From NCBI RefSeq assembly GCF_018327685.1, contig NZ_BNEL01000003.1:930001-994000 (forward strand): 64,000 bases of DNA, given 5' to 3'. Position numbers and translations under genes: made by a program. How positions within the stretch are numbered: position 1 is the first letter of the stretch; the number at the start of each line of letters is the position of its first letter. The notes under the pieces are model-generated. The model was not told the origin of the DNA. It saw only the letters and a list, made by a program, of their open reading frames with translations, and did no database searches. Below are positions 46,505 to 54,968 of the stretch, piece by piece. The DNA comes from Streptomyces sp. TS71-3 (GTDB lineage: Bacteria > Actinomycetota > Actinomycetes > Streptomycetales > Streptomycetaceae).

Positions 46505-47299
46505 TCAGATCTCCTGCTCCAGGTCCTCTTCCTCGAACACCAGCAGCGTGCGGGTGCTGAGCACTTCGGGAATGGACTGGAGCTTGGTGAGGACGAGCTC
46601 GCGCAGCGCTCTGTTGTCCGGGGTGTGCACCAGCAGCAGGACGTCGAAGTCGCCGCTGACCAGGGCGATGTGGGAGGCACCCGGCAGCGCGGCGAGCTGG
46701 TCGCGCACCGTACGCCAGGTGTTCTGCACGATCTTCAACGTGATGTAGGCGGAGGCGCCGTGCCCCGCCCGCTCATGGTGGATGCGGGCGCCGAAGCCGC
46801 GGATGACGCCGTCCTCGATGAGCCGGTTGATACGGGCGTATGCGTTGGCGCGGGAGACGTGGACCCGCTCGGCCACGGACCTTATCGAGGCGCGGCCGTC
46901 CGCCTGGAGCATCTGGAGGATGTCGCGGTCGATGGCGTCCAGGGGCCGTGGCGGCGGCAACTGCTGCGCGGCGCCCTCGTCCGGGCGCGGCGCGCCTTCG
47001 GGGCGCCTGGGCCGCGCGATGCCCGGGCTCTCCGCCGACCGGCCCGAACTCTCCGAGGAGGGGCCCGGACTCTCCGCCGAGCGTCCGGGGGCCTCGGATG
47101 ACCGGCCCGGGTTGTCCGACGGTCGGGCAGGGTTGTCCGACGTCCGGGCCGGGCTGTCCGACGTCCGGCCCGGTGCATCTGGCGCACGAGCAGGCGCCTG
47201 AGGCGCGTTCTCTCGCGCTGGCCCTTCCTGCGCGCTCCCCGTCGGCTCCTGCCGTTGCGAAGCCGCCGCGCCGCGCGCCCCCGCGTTGTCCTGGGCCAT
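46505..47299 (-). CDS. Lrp/AsnC-family transcriptional regulator
   Basis: 264 residues if started at ATG 47299; GTG 47314 (AGGAGG 2 bases upstream) and ATG 47335 are alternatives and none has ideal spacing. The first 115 residues are a Pro/Ser/Arg/Gly-rich extension absent from ordinary Lrp proteins, with SPARTSDNPARPSDNPGRSS-like repeats. The HTH (about 123-170, DAIDRDILQMLQADGRASIR, SVAERVHVSRANAYARINRL) and the RAM effector domain (IALVSGDFDVLLLVHTPDNR) are intact. Divergent from the 2-oxoacid dehydrogenase operon, whose usual regulator in Streptomyces is of this family. Confidence 0.88.
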   Translation of the reverse strand: MAQDNAGARGAAASQRQEPTGSAQEGPARENAPQAPARAPDAPGRTSDSPARTSDNPARPSDNPGRSSEAPGRSAESPGPSSESSGRSAESPGIARPRRPEGAPRPDEGAAQQLPPPRPLDAIDRDILQMLQADGRASIRSVAERVHVSRANAYARINRLIEDGVIRGFGARIHHERAGHGASAYITLKIVQNTWRTVRDQLAALPGASHIALVSGDFDVLLLVHTPDNRALRELVLTKLQSIPEVLSTRTLLVFEEEDLEQEI

Positions 47300-47360
47300 T
47301 CGTTCAGCTGCCACGTCCTCCTGCCTCCCTAGCATGGACGGCCTGCATCCATCTCAGGCT

Positions 47361-47382
47361 GTGGAGAACCGTTTGTCCACAG
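47361..47382. other. Two inverted DnaA-type boxes before the bkd operon
   Basis: TGTGGAGAA (47361-47369, complement TTCTCCACA) and TTGTCCACA (47374-47382) both fit the DnaA consensus and face each other 4 bp apart. The same bases form a CTGTGGA/TCCACAG inverted repeat that could instead be a regulator operator. Confidence 0.55.
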
Positions 47383-47415
47383 GCTGGGGGTGCCTGTAGC
47401 CAAAATGCGTCCTCG

Positions 47416-47429
47416 ACCGAACAATCGGT
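47416..47429. promoter_or_regulatory. PaaR-type operator upstream of the 2-oxoacid dehydrogenase operon
   Basis: ACCGAACAATCGGT differs from the paaN/paaH site at one base in the core (CA for CG). It lies 73 bp before the E1-alpha start, the position of a repressor site. Confidence 0.65.
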
Positions 47430-47502
47430 TGGTGAGGCGTGGCGCATCCCACATGCCTCCACCGCTCCCACGAGGAGACACGTTCACGAGGAGGTGCACG
47501 CG

Positions 47503-48756
47503 GTGAAAAGGCACAGCACGCCCGTCATGGAGCAGCGCGACGCGTACCGGCCGACTCCGCCGCCGGCCTGGCAGCCGCGGACCGACCCCGCCCCCCTGCT
47601 GCCCGAGCCGACCCCGTACCGCGCCCTGGGAACGGACGCCGTCCGGGAGGCCGACCCGGCCCTGCTCCGGGCTCTCTACGCCCACCTGGTCCGCGGCCGC
47701 AGGTACAACACGCAGGCCACCGCGCTCACCCGCCAGGGCCGGCTGGCCGTCTACCCGTCGAGCACCGGGCAGGAGGCCTGCGAGGTGGCCGCCGCGCTGG
47801 TGCTCGAAGAGCGGGACTGGCTCTTCCCCAGCTACCGGGACACGCTCGCCGCCGTGGCCCGCGGCCTGGACCCGGCGCAGGCGCTCTCGCTGCTGCGCGG
47901 CGACTGGCATACCGGCTACGACCCGCGAGAGCACCGCATCGCCCCGCTGTGCACCCCCCTCGCCACCCAGCTCCCGCACGCGGTGGGCGTCGCCCACGCG
48001 GCCCGCCTCAAGGGCGACGACGTCGTGGCCCTGGCCATGGTCGGCGACGGCGGCACCAGCGAGGGCGACTTTCACGAGGCGCTCAACTTCGCCGCCGTCT
48101 GGCAGGCCCCCGTGGTCTTCCTGGTGCAGAACAACGGCTTCGCCATCTCCGTGCCGCTCGCCAAGCAGACCGCGGCGCCGTCGCTGGCCCACAAGGCCGT
48201 CGGCTACGGCATGCCGGGCCGCCTGGTGGACGGCAACGACGCGCTCGCCGTGCACCAGGTCCTGGCCGAGGCCGTGCGCCGCGCGCGCGAGGGCGGCGGC
48301 CCCACCCTCGTCGAAGCGGTCACCTACCGCCTGGAAGCACACACGAACGCCGACGACGCCACCCGCTACCGCGCCGACGACGAGGTCACGGCCTGGCGGG
48401 CGCACGATCCCATCGCCCTCATGGAGCGCGAGCTGACCGAGCGCGGGCTGCTGGACGAGGCGGGGAAGGCGGCCGTGCGCGACGAGGCCGAGGCGATGGC
48501 GGCCGCCCTGCGCGCGCACATGAACGAAGAACCGGTGCTGGACCCGATGGAACTGTTCACGCACGTCTTCGCCGAGCAGACGGGCCAGCTCAGGGAGCAG
48601 GCAGCACAGTTGCGCGCCGAGCTGGCGGCCGAGGCGGAAGGCCCGGCGGCCGGCGTCCCGGCCCAGGCAACCGGCGCCCCCGCGGCGGCGGGCGACAGCC
48701 GGCCCGGCACCGGCACGGACGCGTCCGGCACCGGCGCGGAGGGGACGGAGCGATGA
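47503..48756 (+). CDS. bkdA: 2-oxoacid dehydrogenase E1 component, alpha subunit (branched-chain type)
   Basis: 417 residues from GTG 47503, with GAGGAGG 8 bases upstream. The thiamine-pyrophosphate motif GDGGTSEGDFHEALNFAAVW ... NN is at about 179-208, and YPSSTGQEACEVAAALVLEE and LVEAVTYRLEAHTNADDATR are E1-alpha signatures. The C-terminal 45 residues are Ala/Gly/Thr-rich. With E1 beta it decarboxylates branched-chain (or aromatic) 2-oxoacids and transfers the acyl group to lipoamide. First gene of a coupled three-gene operon, with a PaaR-type site and DnaA boxes upstream. Confidence 0.96.
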   Translation: MKRHSTPVMEQRDAYRPTPPPAWQPRTDPAPLLPEPTPYRALGTDAVREADPALLRALYAHLVRGRRYNTQATALTRQGRLAVYPSSTGQEACEVAAALVLEERDWLFPSYRDTLAAVARGLDPAQALSLLRGDWHTGYDPREHRIAPLCTPLATQLPHAVGVAHAARLKGDDVVALAMVGDGGTSEGDFHEALNFAAVWQAPVVFLVQNNGFAISVPLAKQTAAPSLAHKAVGYGMPGRLVDGNDALAVHQVLAEAVRRAREGGGPTLVEAVTYRLEAHTNADDATRYRADDEVTAWRAHDPIALMERELTERGLLDEAGKAAVRDEAEAMAAALRAHMNEEPVLDPMELFTHVFAEQTGQLREQAAQLRAELAAEAEGPAAGVPAQATGAPAAAGDSRPGTGTDASGTGAEGTER

Positions 48757-49787
48757 TCACCGCGGAGACCACCGGCTCCGCGCCCGCGGAGCGGGCCGTG
48801 AAGCCGGCGACCATGGCGCAGGCGCTCGGCCGGGCGCTGCGGGACGCCATGGCTGAGGACCCCTCCGTCCACGTGATGGGCGAGGACGTCGGCACCCTGG
48901 GCGGCGTCTTCCGGATCACGGACGGCCTGGCAAAGGAGTTCGGCGACGACCGCTGCACGGACACCCCTCTCGCGGAGGCGGGCATCCTGGGCACGGCGGT
49001 CGGCATGGCGATGTACGGGCTGCGGCCGGTCGTGGAGATGCAGTTCGACGCGTTCGCGTACCCGTCGTTCGAGCAACTCGTCTCGCACGTCGCCCGGATG
49101 AGGAACCGCACCAAGGGCGGCATGCCGCTGCCGATCACCGTCCGGATCCCGTACGGCGGCGGCATCGGCGGTGTGGAGCACCACAGCGACTCCTCCGAGG
49201 CGTACTACATGGCCACCCCCGGACTCCACGTGGTCACTCCCGCCACGGTCGCCGACGCCTACGGGCTGCTGCGGGCCGCCATCGCCTCCGACGACCCCGT
49301 GGTGTTCCTGGAGCCCAAGCGCCTCTACTGGTCCAAGGCGGAGTGGAACCCGAGCGATCCGCCGTCCGTTGAACCCATCGGCCGCGCGGTCGTGCGCCGC
49401 AGGGGCCGCAGCGCCACGCTCATCACCTACGGCCCTTCGCTGCCCGTCTGCCTGGAGACGGCCGAGGCGGCCCGGGCCGAGGGGTGGGACCTGGAAGTCG
49501 TCGACCTGCGCTCCCTGGTGCCGTTCGACGACGAGACGGTCTGTGCGTCGGTGCGGCGCACCGGGCGGGCGGTCGTGGTGCACGAGTCCGGCGGCTTCGG
49601 CGGCCCGGGCGGGGAGATCGCCGCGCGGGTCACGGAGCGCTGCTTCCACCATCTGGAAGCTCCGGTTCTGCGGGTGGCAGGCTTCGACATCCCCTATCCG
49701 CCGCCGATGCTGGAGCGGCACCATATGCCCGGGGTCGACCGGATCCTGGACGCGGTGGCGCGACTGCAGTGGGAGGCTGAGGGCTGA
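48753..49787 (+). CDS. bkdB: 2-oxoacid dehydrogenase E1 component, beta subunit
   Basis: 344 residues from ATG 48753, overlapping the alpha stop (ATGA). Transketolase-type pyrimidine domain: ALRDAMAEDPSVHVMGEDVG, FRITDGLAKEFGDDRCTDTP, LAEAGILGTAVGMAMYGLRP, and C-terminal VVVHESGGFGGPGGEIAARV. It forms the alpha2-beta2 E1 heterotetramer. The stop shares one base with the E2 start, indicating translational coupling across all three subunits. No lipoamide dehydrogenase (E3) gene accompanies them, as in many actinomycetes where E3 is encoded elsewhere. Confidence 0.97.
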   Translation: MITAETTGSAPAERAVKPATMAQALGRALRDAMAEDPSVHVMGEDVGTLGGVFRITDGLAKEFGDDRCTDTPLAEAGILGTAVGMAMYGLRPVVEMQFDAFAYPSFEQLVSHVARMRNRTKGGMPLPITVRIPYGGGIGGVEHHSDSSEAYYMATPGLHVVTPATVADAYGLLRAAIASDDPVVFLEPKRLYWSKAEWNPSDPPSVEPIGRAVVRRRGRSATLITYGPSLPVCLETAEAARAEGWDLEVVDLRSLVPFDDETVCASVRRTGRAVVVHESGGFGGPGGEIAARVTERCFHHLEAPVLRVAGFDIPYPPPMLERHHMPGVDRILDAVARLQWEAEG

Positions 49788-51637
49788 TGAGTCAGGCCTT
49801 TGACATGCACAGCCTGGAGTTCAGGCTGCCCGACCTGGGGGAGGGGCTCACCGAGGCCGAGATCGTCCGCTGGCTGGTGGAGGTCGGCGATTTCGTCGCG
49901 GTCGACCAGCCCGTGGTCGAGGTGGAGACCGCCAAGGCCATGGTCGAGGTGCCCTGCCCCTATGGCGGTGTGGTCACGGCCCGCTTCGGCGAGGAGGGCA
50001 CCGAGCTGCCCGTGGGCGCCCCGCTGCTGACCGTCGCGGTGGGCCCGCCGGCCGACGGCGCGAGGCCCGGCACGGCCGCGGGGGGCACCCGGGTGCCGGC
50101 GCAGGTTTCCGGGTTCGGAGCGGGCGCTCCGGGCGCGGGCGGAGCCGAGCGGGCCGAGCACGGCGGGCGGACCGAGGCGGGCGAGCGGGCCGATTCCGCT
50201 TCCCGTGGCCTCGCGGACTCCGAGCAGGCCCGGCGTGACAAGGACGCCGGGCGTGCCGCGCCGGCCGCGGACCGGCCGGGCTCCGGTGCCGGCCGGACGC
50301 CCGCCGACCACGGCGCAGCGCAGGCGCCGGACACCTCGGAGAACGGCGGGCGGCCCACCCAGGACACCGCGGACAGCCCGCAGGGAGAAGCGGCAAACGC
50401 TGCGGATGGCGGCCGGGCCAGGACGACCGCGGACGCCACCGGTACCCGGCAGGCCGAGCCCGCCGAGCCCGCCGGCCGGGAGTCGGGGCGCCCGTCGTCG
50501 GGCGCAGAGGAGAGCTCCGGCAACGTCCTCGTCGGATATGGCACGGCAGCCGCGCCGGCGCGCCGGCGCAGGGTGCGTCCGCCGGAGCCGGCGCAGAACA
50601 GGGGCCCGGTCCCGGTCATCTCGCCGCTGGTGCGCAAGCTGGCCCGCGATCACGGTCTCGACCTGCGCGAGCTGGCCGGATCAGGGCCCGACGGGCTGAT
50701 CCTGCGGGCCGACGTGGAGTACGCGGTCCGGGCCGCCGCCGGTACCCGGGCGCCCGAGACTTCCCGCACGGCCCCCACGCGGCCGGCGCCCACAGCCCCG
50801 TCCGCTCCCGCGGGCCGGCCCCCGTCCCAGGCAGAGCCCCCCGACCGGGCCACGCCCACCGGGCAGACGGTCGGCGCGGGGCAGACGGTCAGTGCTGGTC
50901 AGGCGGCGGGCGGGGACACGGGCAGCCGCTCCCGCCCAGAGGCGCGCTCCGGGGAGCGGATCCCGTTGCGCGGCGTGCGGGGCGCGGTCGCCGAGAAGAT
51001 GGCCCGCAGCCGTCGCGAGATCCCCGAGGCGACCTGCTGGGTCGACGCCGACGCGACGGAGCTCCTGGCGGCACGGGCCGCGATGAACGCCGTAGCGGGG
51101 CCGAAGATCTCCGTCCTGGCGCTCTTCGCGCGGATATGCACCGCCGCGCTGGCCCGGCACCCGGAGCTCAACTCCACGGTGGATGCGGAGGCACGCGAGA
51201 TCGTCCGCTTCGATGACGTGCACCTGGGCTTCGCGGCACAGACCGACCGGGGCCTGGTGGTGCCGGTGGTGCGGGACGCCCAGGGCCGGGACGCGGAGTC
51301 GCTGAGCGTCGAACTGGCGCGGCTGACCGACGCCGCACGCGCGGGCACCCTCAGCCCGGCAGAACTCACCGGCGGCACCTTCACGTTGAACAACTACGGC
51401 GTGTTCGGTGTCGACGGATCCACCCCGATCATCAACCACCCCGAGGCGGCCATGCTCGGCGTCGGCAGGATCACCCCCAAACCCTGGGTGCACGAGGGGG
51501 AGCTGGCGGTGCGCCAGGTGGTGCAGCTCTCGCTCACGTTCGACCACCGGGTGTGCGACGGCGGCACGGCGGCCGGCTTCCTCCGCTTCGTCACCGAGTG
51601 CGTGGAGCAGCCTGCGGTGTTGCTGCGCACCCTGTGA
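49787..51637 (+). CDS. bkdC: 2-oxoacid dehydrogenase E2 component (dihydrolipoyl acyltransferase)
   Basis: 616 residues. One lipoyl domain (about 10-84) with the lipoylated Lys50 in ETAKAMVEVP, an Ala/Gly/Glu/Arg-rich linker of about 190 residues, a peripheral-subunit-binding domain (about 277-312, PVISPLVRKLARDHGLDLRE), a second Thr/Pro-rich linker and the catalytic domain with His587 and Asp591 in FDHRVCDGG. The linkers are far longer than in usual E2 (about 400-480 residues). It transfers the acyl group to CoA and forms the complex core. Confidence 0.96.
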   Translation: MSQAFDMHSLEFRLPDLGEGLTEAEIVRWLVEVGDFVAVDQPVVEVETAKAMVEVPCPYGGVVTARFGEEGTELPVGAPLLTVAVGPPADGARPGTAAGGTRVPAQVSGFGAGAPGAGGAERAEHGGRTEAGERADSASRGLADSEQARRDKDAGRAAPAADRPGSGAGRTPADHGAAQAPDTSENGGRPTQDTADSPQGEAANAADGGRARTTADATGTRQAEPAEPAGRESGRPSSGAEESSGNVLVGYGTAAAPARRRRVRPPEPAQNRGPVPVISPLVRKLARDHGLDLRELAGSGPDGLILRADVEYAVRAAAGTRAPETSRTAPTRPAPTAPSAPAGRPPSQAEPPDRATPTGQTVGAGQTVSAGQAAGGDTGSRSRPEARSGERIPLRGVRGAVAEKMARSRREIPEATCWVDADATELLAARAAMNAVAGPKISVLALFARICTAALARHPELNSTVDAEAREIVRFDDVHLGFAAQTDRGLVVPVVRDAQGRDAESLSVELARLTDAARAGTLSPAELTGGTFTLNNYGVFGVDGSTPIINHPEAAMLGVGRITPKPWVHEGELAVRQVVQLSLTFDHRVCDGGTAAGFLRFVTECVEQPAVLLRTL

Positions 51638-51716
51638 CGGGATGTGAGGCGGGTTTCGACCGGTTGGGGGTCTGCGTGGGGGTGGCAAAGATCGCTCGGG
51701 CACTCATACTCGGGGG

Positions 51717-53105
51717 ATGACCGCGTATGCGCCCGAGCCCGCGGGTGAGCCGGGCTCCGCAGCCGACGGGGGTGGCGCTCCCGGGGCGGCCGTGCCCGAG
51801 CCCGGGAGTGCGGATGCCGGGGCGTCCTGGCCCGTCTTCGACGCCGTCGTTCTGGCGGGCGGCGCGGCCCGGCGGCTCGGAGGGGCGGACAAACCGGGAG
51901 TGAGCGTGGGCGGCCGGTCGCTGCTCGACCGTGTCCTGGCCGCCTGCGCCGGTGCGGCCACCACCGTGGTCGTCGGCGCTCGCAGGCCCACGCTGCGGGC
52001 GGTGCAGTGGACCTTGGAAGAGCCCCGTGGCGGCGGCCCCCTCGCGGCACTCCACGCCGGCCTGCGCCGCACCACGGCCGACCGCGTCGTCGTGCTCTCC
52101 GCTGACCTCCCGTTCCTCGGCGAACAGACGGTACGCCAACTGCTGACGGCACTCCCCGAGAGCGGTGAGGACGCCGGTGACGATGCGGAGGCCGGTGGCG
52201 GTGAGGATGCCGGTGGCGGTGCAGACGCCGACAGGGCTGATGGGGCCGGTTGGCCCGGTGGCGTCGGTCGGCCCGGTGGGGGCGAAGGCACGGGTACCGC
52301 CGGCGGGAGCGCCACGCGTGGAGAGCCCGCTCCTGGCCGAGTGCCGGCCCTGAGTGAAGCCCCTGCCCCGAGTGGCGGGCCCGCCCCGAGTGAAGCGCCC
52401 GCCCCGAGTGACGTACCTGCTCCGAGTGGCGGGCCCGCTTCGGAGGGAAAGCCCCCTCCGGGCAGGCGGACCGGGACACGCCCGGGCGCCGGCGAGCGCG
52501 ATCGAGCCGCCGACGGTGGTGGCACACACGGAGCTCACGGCGCACATGGCGCACACGGCAGATTTCCGCGCCCCGAGGGCGTGCTGCTCGTGGACGCCGG
52601 GGGGCGGGAACAGCCGCTGGTCGGGGCCTATCTGAGTGAGCCGCTGCGGCGTGAGATCGCGCTGCTCGCGGCCGAACACGGCGGTCTGACGGGGCTGCCG
52701 TTGCGGCTGCTCACCGCGGAACTTTCCCTCACACGAATGTCCGACCCGGTAGCGTCGTTCGACTGCGACACCTGGGATGACATTGCCACCGCGCGATCAC
52801 GGATCAGGGAGCATGGGCACGTGCTGGATGAATGGATGACCGCAGTCAAGGATGAGCTCGGCCTCGATCTGGATGTCGACACGGGCCTCCTGCTCGACCT
52901 CACCCGCGACGTGGCGCACGGTGTGGCCAGGCCCGCGGCGCCGCTGACGTCCTTCCTCGTCGGCTACGCAGCCGCACTGAACGGCGGTGGCCGTGAGGCG
53001 GTCGCCGAGGCGACCCGCAAGGCGGCCGCGCTCGCTGTCCGCTGGGAGGACGAGGACCGACCCGAGAAGGACGGGGACCGGCCCGAGAAACCGGAGGCGG
53101 GATGA
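51717..53105 (+). CDS. mobA: Molybdenum cofactor guanylyltransferase (MobA-type) fused to a DUF6457 domain, with a large internal insertion
   Basis: 462 residues. The nucleotidyltransferase begins VVLAGGAARRLGGADKPGVS (44-63), with GGPLAALHAGL and SADLPFLGEQTVRQLLTALP. Residues 149-286 are then a low-complexity Gly/Ala/Asp/Pro/Ser stretch with APAPSGG and GAHGAHGAHG repeats, after which the fold resumes (GVLLVDAGGREQPLVGAY). The C-terminal 369-445 is a DUF6457 helical domain. The frame is uninterrupted, so the insertion is not a frameshift. No ribosome binding site precedes ATG 51717; CATACT 6 bases upstream suggests a leaderless start. It overlaps moeA (ATGA). Confidence 0.9.
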   Translation: MTAYAPEPAGEPGSAADGGGAPGAAVPEPGSADAGASWPVFDAVVLAGGAARRLGGADKPGVSVGGRSLLDRVLAACAGAATTVVVGARRPTLRAVQWTLEEPRGGGPLAALHAGLRRTTADRVVVLSADLPFLGEQTVRQLLTALPESGEDAGDDAEAGGGEDAGGGADADRADGAGWPGGVGRPGGGEGTGTAGGSATRGEPAPGRVPALSEAPAPSGGPAPSEAPAPSDVPAPSGGPASEGKPPPGRRTGTRPGAGERDRAADGGGTHGAHGAHGAHGRFPRPEGVLLVDAGGREQPLVGAYLSEPLRREIALLAAEHGGLTGLPLRLLTAELSLTRMSDPVASFDCDTWDDIATARSRIREHGHVLDEWMTAVKDELGLDLDVDTGLLLDLTRDVAHGVARPAAPLTSFLVGYAAALNGGGREAVAEATRKAAALAVRWEDEDRPEKDGDRPEKPEAG

Positions 53106-54811
53106 CCGGCCGTTCCGCCCCCCGGAGCCCCCAGGGGCGCCCGGCCGCCCCGGGGTACGCGACCCCGGGGGGCCAGACCCCGGCGGGATCACAGTCCGGG
53201 CCTGGGCACCCCACCACCCCGGGCGGCCACCAGACCTTCCCTCAGGCGTCCCAGGTGTCTCAGGCACCACGGACGACCTCCCCCGGCCACCAGCACCACC
53301 ACGAGCAGCACCACGATCACCACCACGACGCCACCTCCTGGCCCGAGGCCCGTGCCATCGCGGCACGGGCGGGCCGGGACCAGCACCTCGCCCGTACCCC
53401 GCGCTCCGAAGAGGCCGGTGCGCCCGGGGGACCGGGTCCGGGCGGGCGAGCCGCCCACCCGCCCGTGGGCAAGGCCGACGAGCCGGAGGCTGTGCCGGGC
53501 GCCGGGTGGACGGGCCTCGACGCGGCGCTCGGGCTGGTGACGGCGGCGCCGTTGATCGCGCTCACGGATCTGCCGTCGTTCGACAGTTCGGCCATGGACG
53601 GCTGGGCCGTGGCGGGCCCGGGGCCCTGGCTCCTGGTGGGCGAGGACGGCGGGGCCGCCGCACCCGACAGGGCGTTCGCGACCGCCCGGGACGCTGTTGG
53701 ACTGCTCGCCGGCCACGGCGGACCGGGACTCCTGGGCGACGGCAACGCCGTCCGGATCGCGACCGGCGCCCCCATCCCGCACGACGCGACCGCCGTCATC
53801 CGCAGCGAGCACGGCCACGCCGACCACCGGGGCCGGCTCTACGCGACCCGCGAGGTGGTGCACGGCCAGGACATCCGGCCGCGCGGACAGGAGTGCCGCA
53901 AGGGCGACCGGTTGCTGCCGGGCGGTGTCGTGATCACCCCGGCGGTGCTGGGACTCGCGGCGGCGGCCGGGTACGACGAGTTGCCGACGGTACGCAGGCC
54001 GCGGGTCGAGGTGCTGATCCTGGGCGACGAGCTGCTGACGGAGGGCCTGCCGCACGACGGGCTGATCCGCGACGCCCTCGGCCCCATGCTGCCGCACTGG
54101 CTCCGTGCCCTCGGCGTCGAGGTCACCGCCGTCAGCAGGCTCGGCGACGACGCCCGGGCGCTGTACCGGGCCGTTTCCGGTTCCCGGGCGGACCTGCTGG
54201 TCACCACGGGCGGCACGGCCTCGGGCCCGGTCGACCATGTGCACCCCACGCTCCAGCGGATCCGTGCCGAACTCCTCGTGGACGGGGTCGCGGTGCGCCC
54301 CGGTCACCCGATGCTGCTGGCCCGCACCGGGGAGCACCAGCACCTGGTCGGCCTCCCCGGCAACCCGCTCGCCGCCGTCTCCGGCCTGCTCACCCTCGCC
54401 GAGCCCCTGATCCGCGCGCTCCGGGGCCTCGGCGACCCGGGACTCTCGTCGCCGGCGTCTCCCCCGCCCTCGTCGTCACGGTCCTCCTACTCGTCCGGCC
54501 ACTCCTGGTACCGGCAGTCCCCGGACCGCGGGCGGGAGGCCGTGGGCGCCTGGTCGCCGGGGCATACGGCCGTGGTCCGGGACGCGGTCCAGGGGCATCC
54601 GCGGGACACTCGCCTGGTGCCCGTGACCCTCAGCCGCGGCGATGCGCTGCCGCTGCACTTCAACGGGCCCGCGATGCTCCGCGGCGTGGCCGAGGCCGAC
54701 GCCCTGGCCGTCGTCCCGCCCGGTGGTGCGGAGGCAGGGGATGAGCTGGACATCCTGGACCTGCCCTGGGCGCGCGGCGGAACCGCGGCCCGGGAGGCCG
54801 GAGAGAGCTGA
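53102..54811 (+). CDS. moeA: Molybdopterin molybdenumtransferase (MoeA)
   Basis: 569 residues, larger than typical MoeA (about 410). The N-terminal 78 residues are Gly/Pro/Ser-rich and end in a His-rich run (HQHHHEQHHDHHHD, 63-76) that could bind metal. The MoeA body follows: DSSAMDGWAVAGPG, IATGAPIPHDATAVIRSEHG, RPRVEVLILGDELLTEGLPH, DLLVTTGGTASGPVDHVH and LVGLPGNPLAAVSGLL. A Ser/Pro-rich segment at about 445-475 precedes domain IV. It inserts molybdate into adenylated molybdopterin. The ATG overlaps the mobA stop. Confidence 0.94.
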   Translation: MTGRSAPRSPQGRPAAPGYATPGGQTPAGSQSGPGHPTTPGGHQTFPQASQVSQAPRTTSPGHQHHHEQHHDHHHDATSWPEARAIAARAGRDQHLARTPRSEEAGAPGGPGPGGRAAHPPVGKADEPEAVPGAGWTGLDAALGLVTAAPLIALTDLPSFDSSAMDGWAVAGPGPWLLVGEDGGAAAPDRAFATARDAVGLLAGHGGPGLLGDGNAVRIATGAPIPHDATAVIRSEHGHADHRGRLYATREVVHGQDIRPRGQECRKGDRLLPGGVVITPAVLGLAAAAGYDELPTVRRPRVEVLILGDELLTEGLPHDGLIRDALGPMLPHWLRALGVEVTAVSRLGDDARALYRAVSGSRADLLVTTGGTASGPVDHVHPTLQRIRAELLVDGVAVRPGHPMLLARTGEHQHLVGLPGNPLAAVSGLLTLAEPLIRALRGLGDPGLSSPASPPPSSSRSSYSSGHSWYRQSPDRGREAVGAWSPGHTAVVRDAVQGHPRDTRLVPVTLSRGDALPLHFNGPAMLRGVAEADALAVVPPGGAEAGDELDILDLPWARGGTAAREAGES

Positions 54812-54843
54812 TCGGAGGGCCGATCGTCGTTGGTGACGTCGGG

Positions 54844-54859
54844 TGTTTCACGTGAAACA
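54844..54859. other. parS site (ParB-binding palindrome)
   Basis: TGTTTCACGTGAAACA is a perfect 16-bp match to the bacterial parS consensus and to the Streptomyces GTTTCACGTGAAAC core; flanking GGG/CCC extend it to a 22-bp perfect palindrome (54841-54862). It lies between convergent moeA and potassium-channel genes, where it may also act as a terminator. Confidence 0.93.
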
Positions 54860-54968
54860 CCCGGTCCACGCGGCTGTCAAGCACTGACACGCTCCTGGCG
54901 TCGCGCCCCAGACATCCACCAGCCTGCTACCAGCACCCCTCAGCCCTCATCAGCTCCCACCCGCCACC

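Noticed and set aside
51717..53105. mobA as two pseudogene pieces joined by a frameshift
   Set aside because: The frame runs without a stop through the low-complexity insert and both halves of the fold are intact.
54430..54540. Compensating frameshifts in the C-terminal part of moeA
   Set aside because: An alternative frame there looks hydrophobic, but domain IV resumes in the original frame and nothing independent supports an error.
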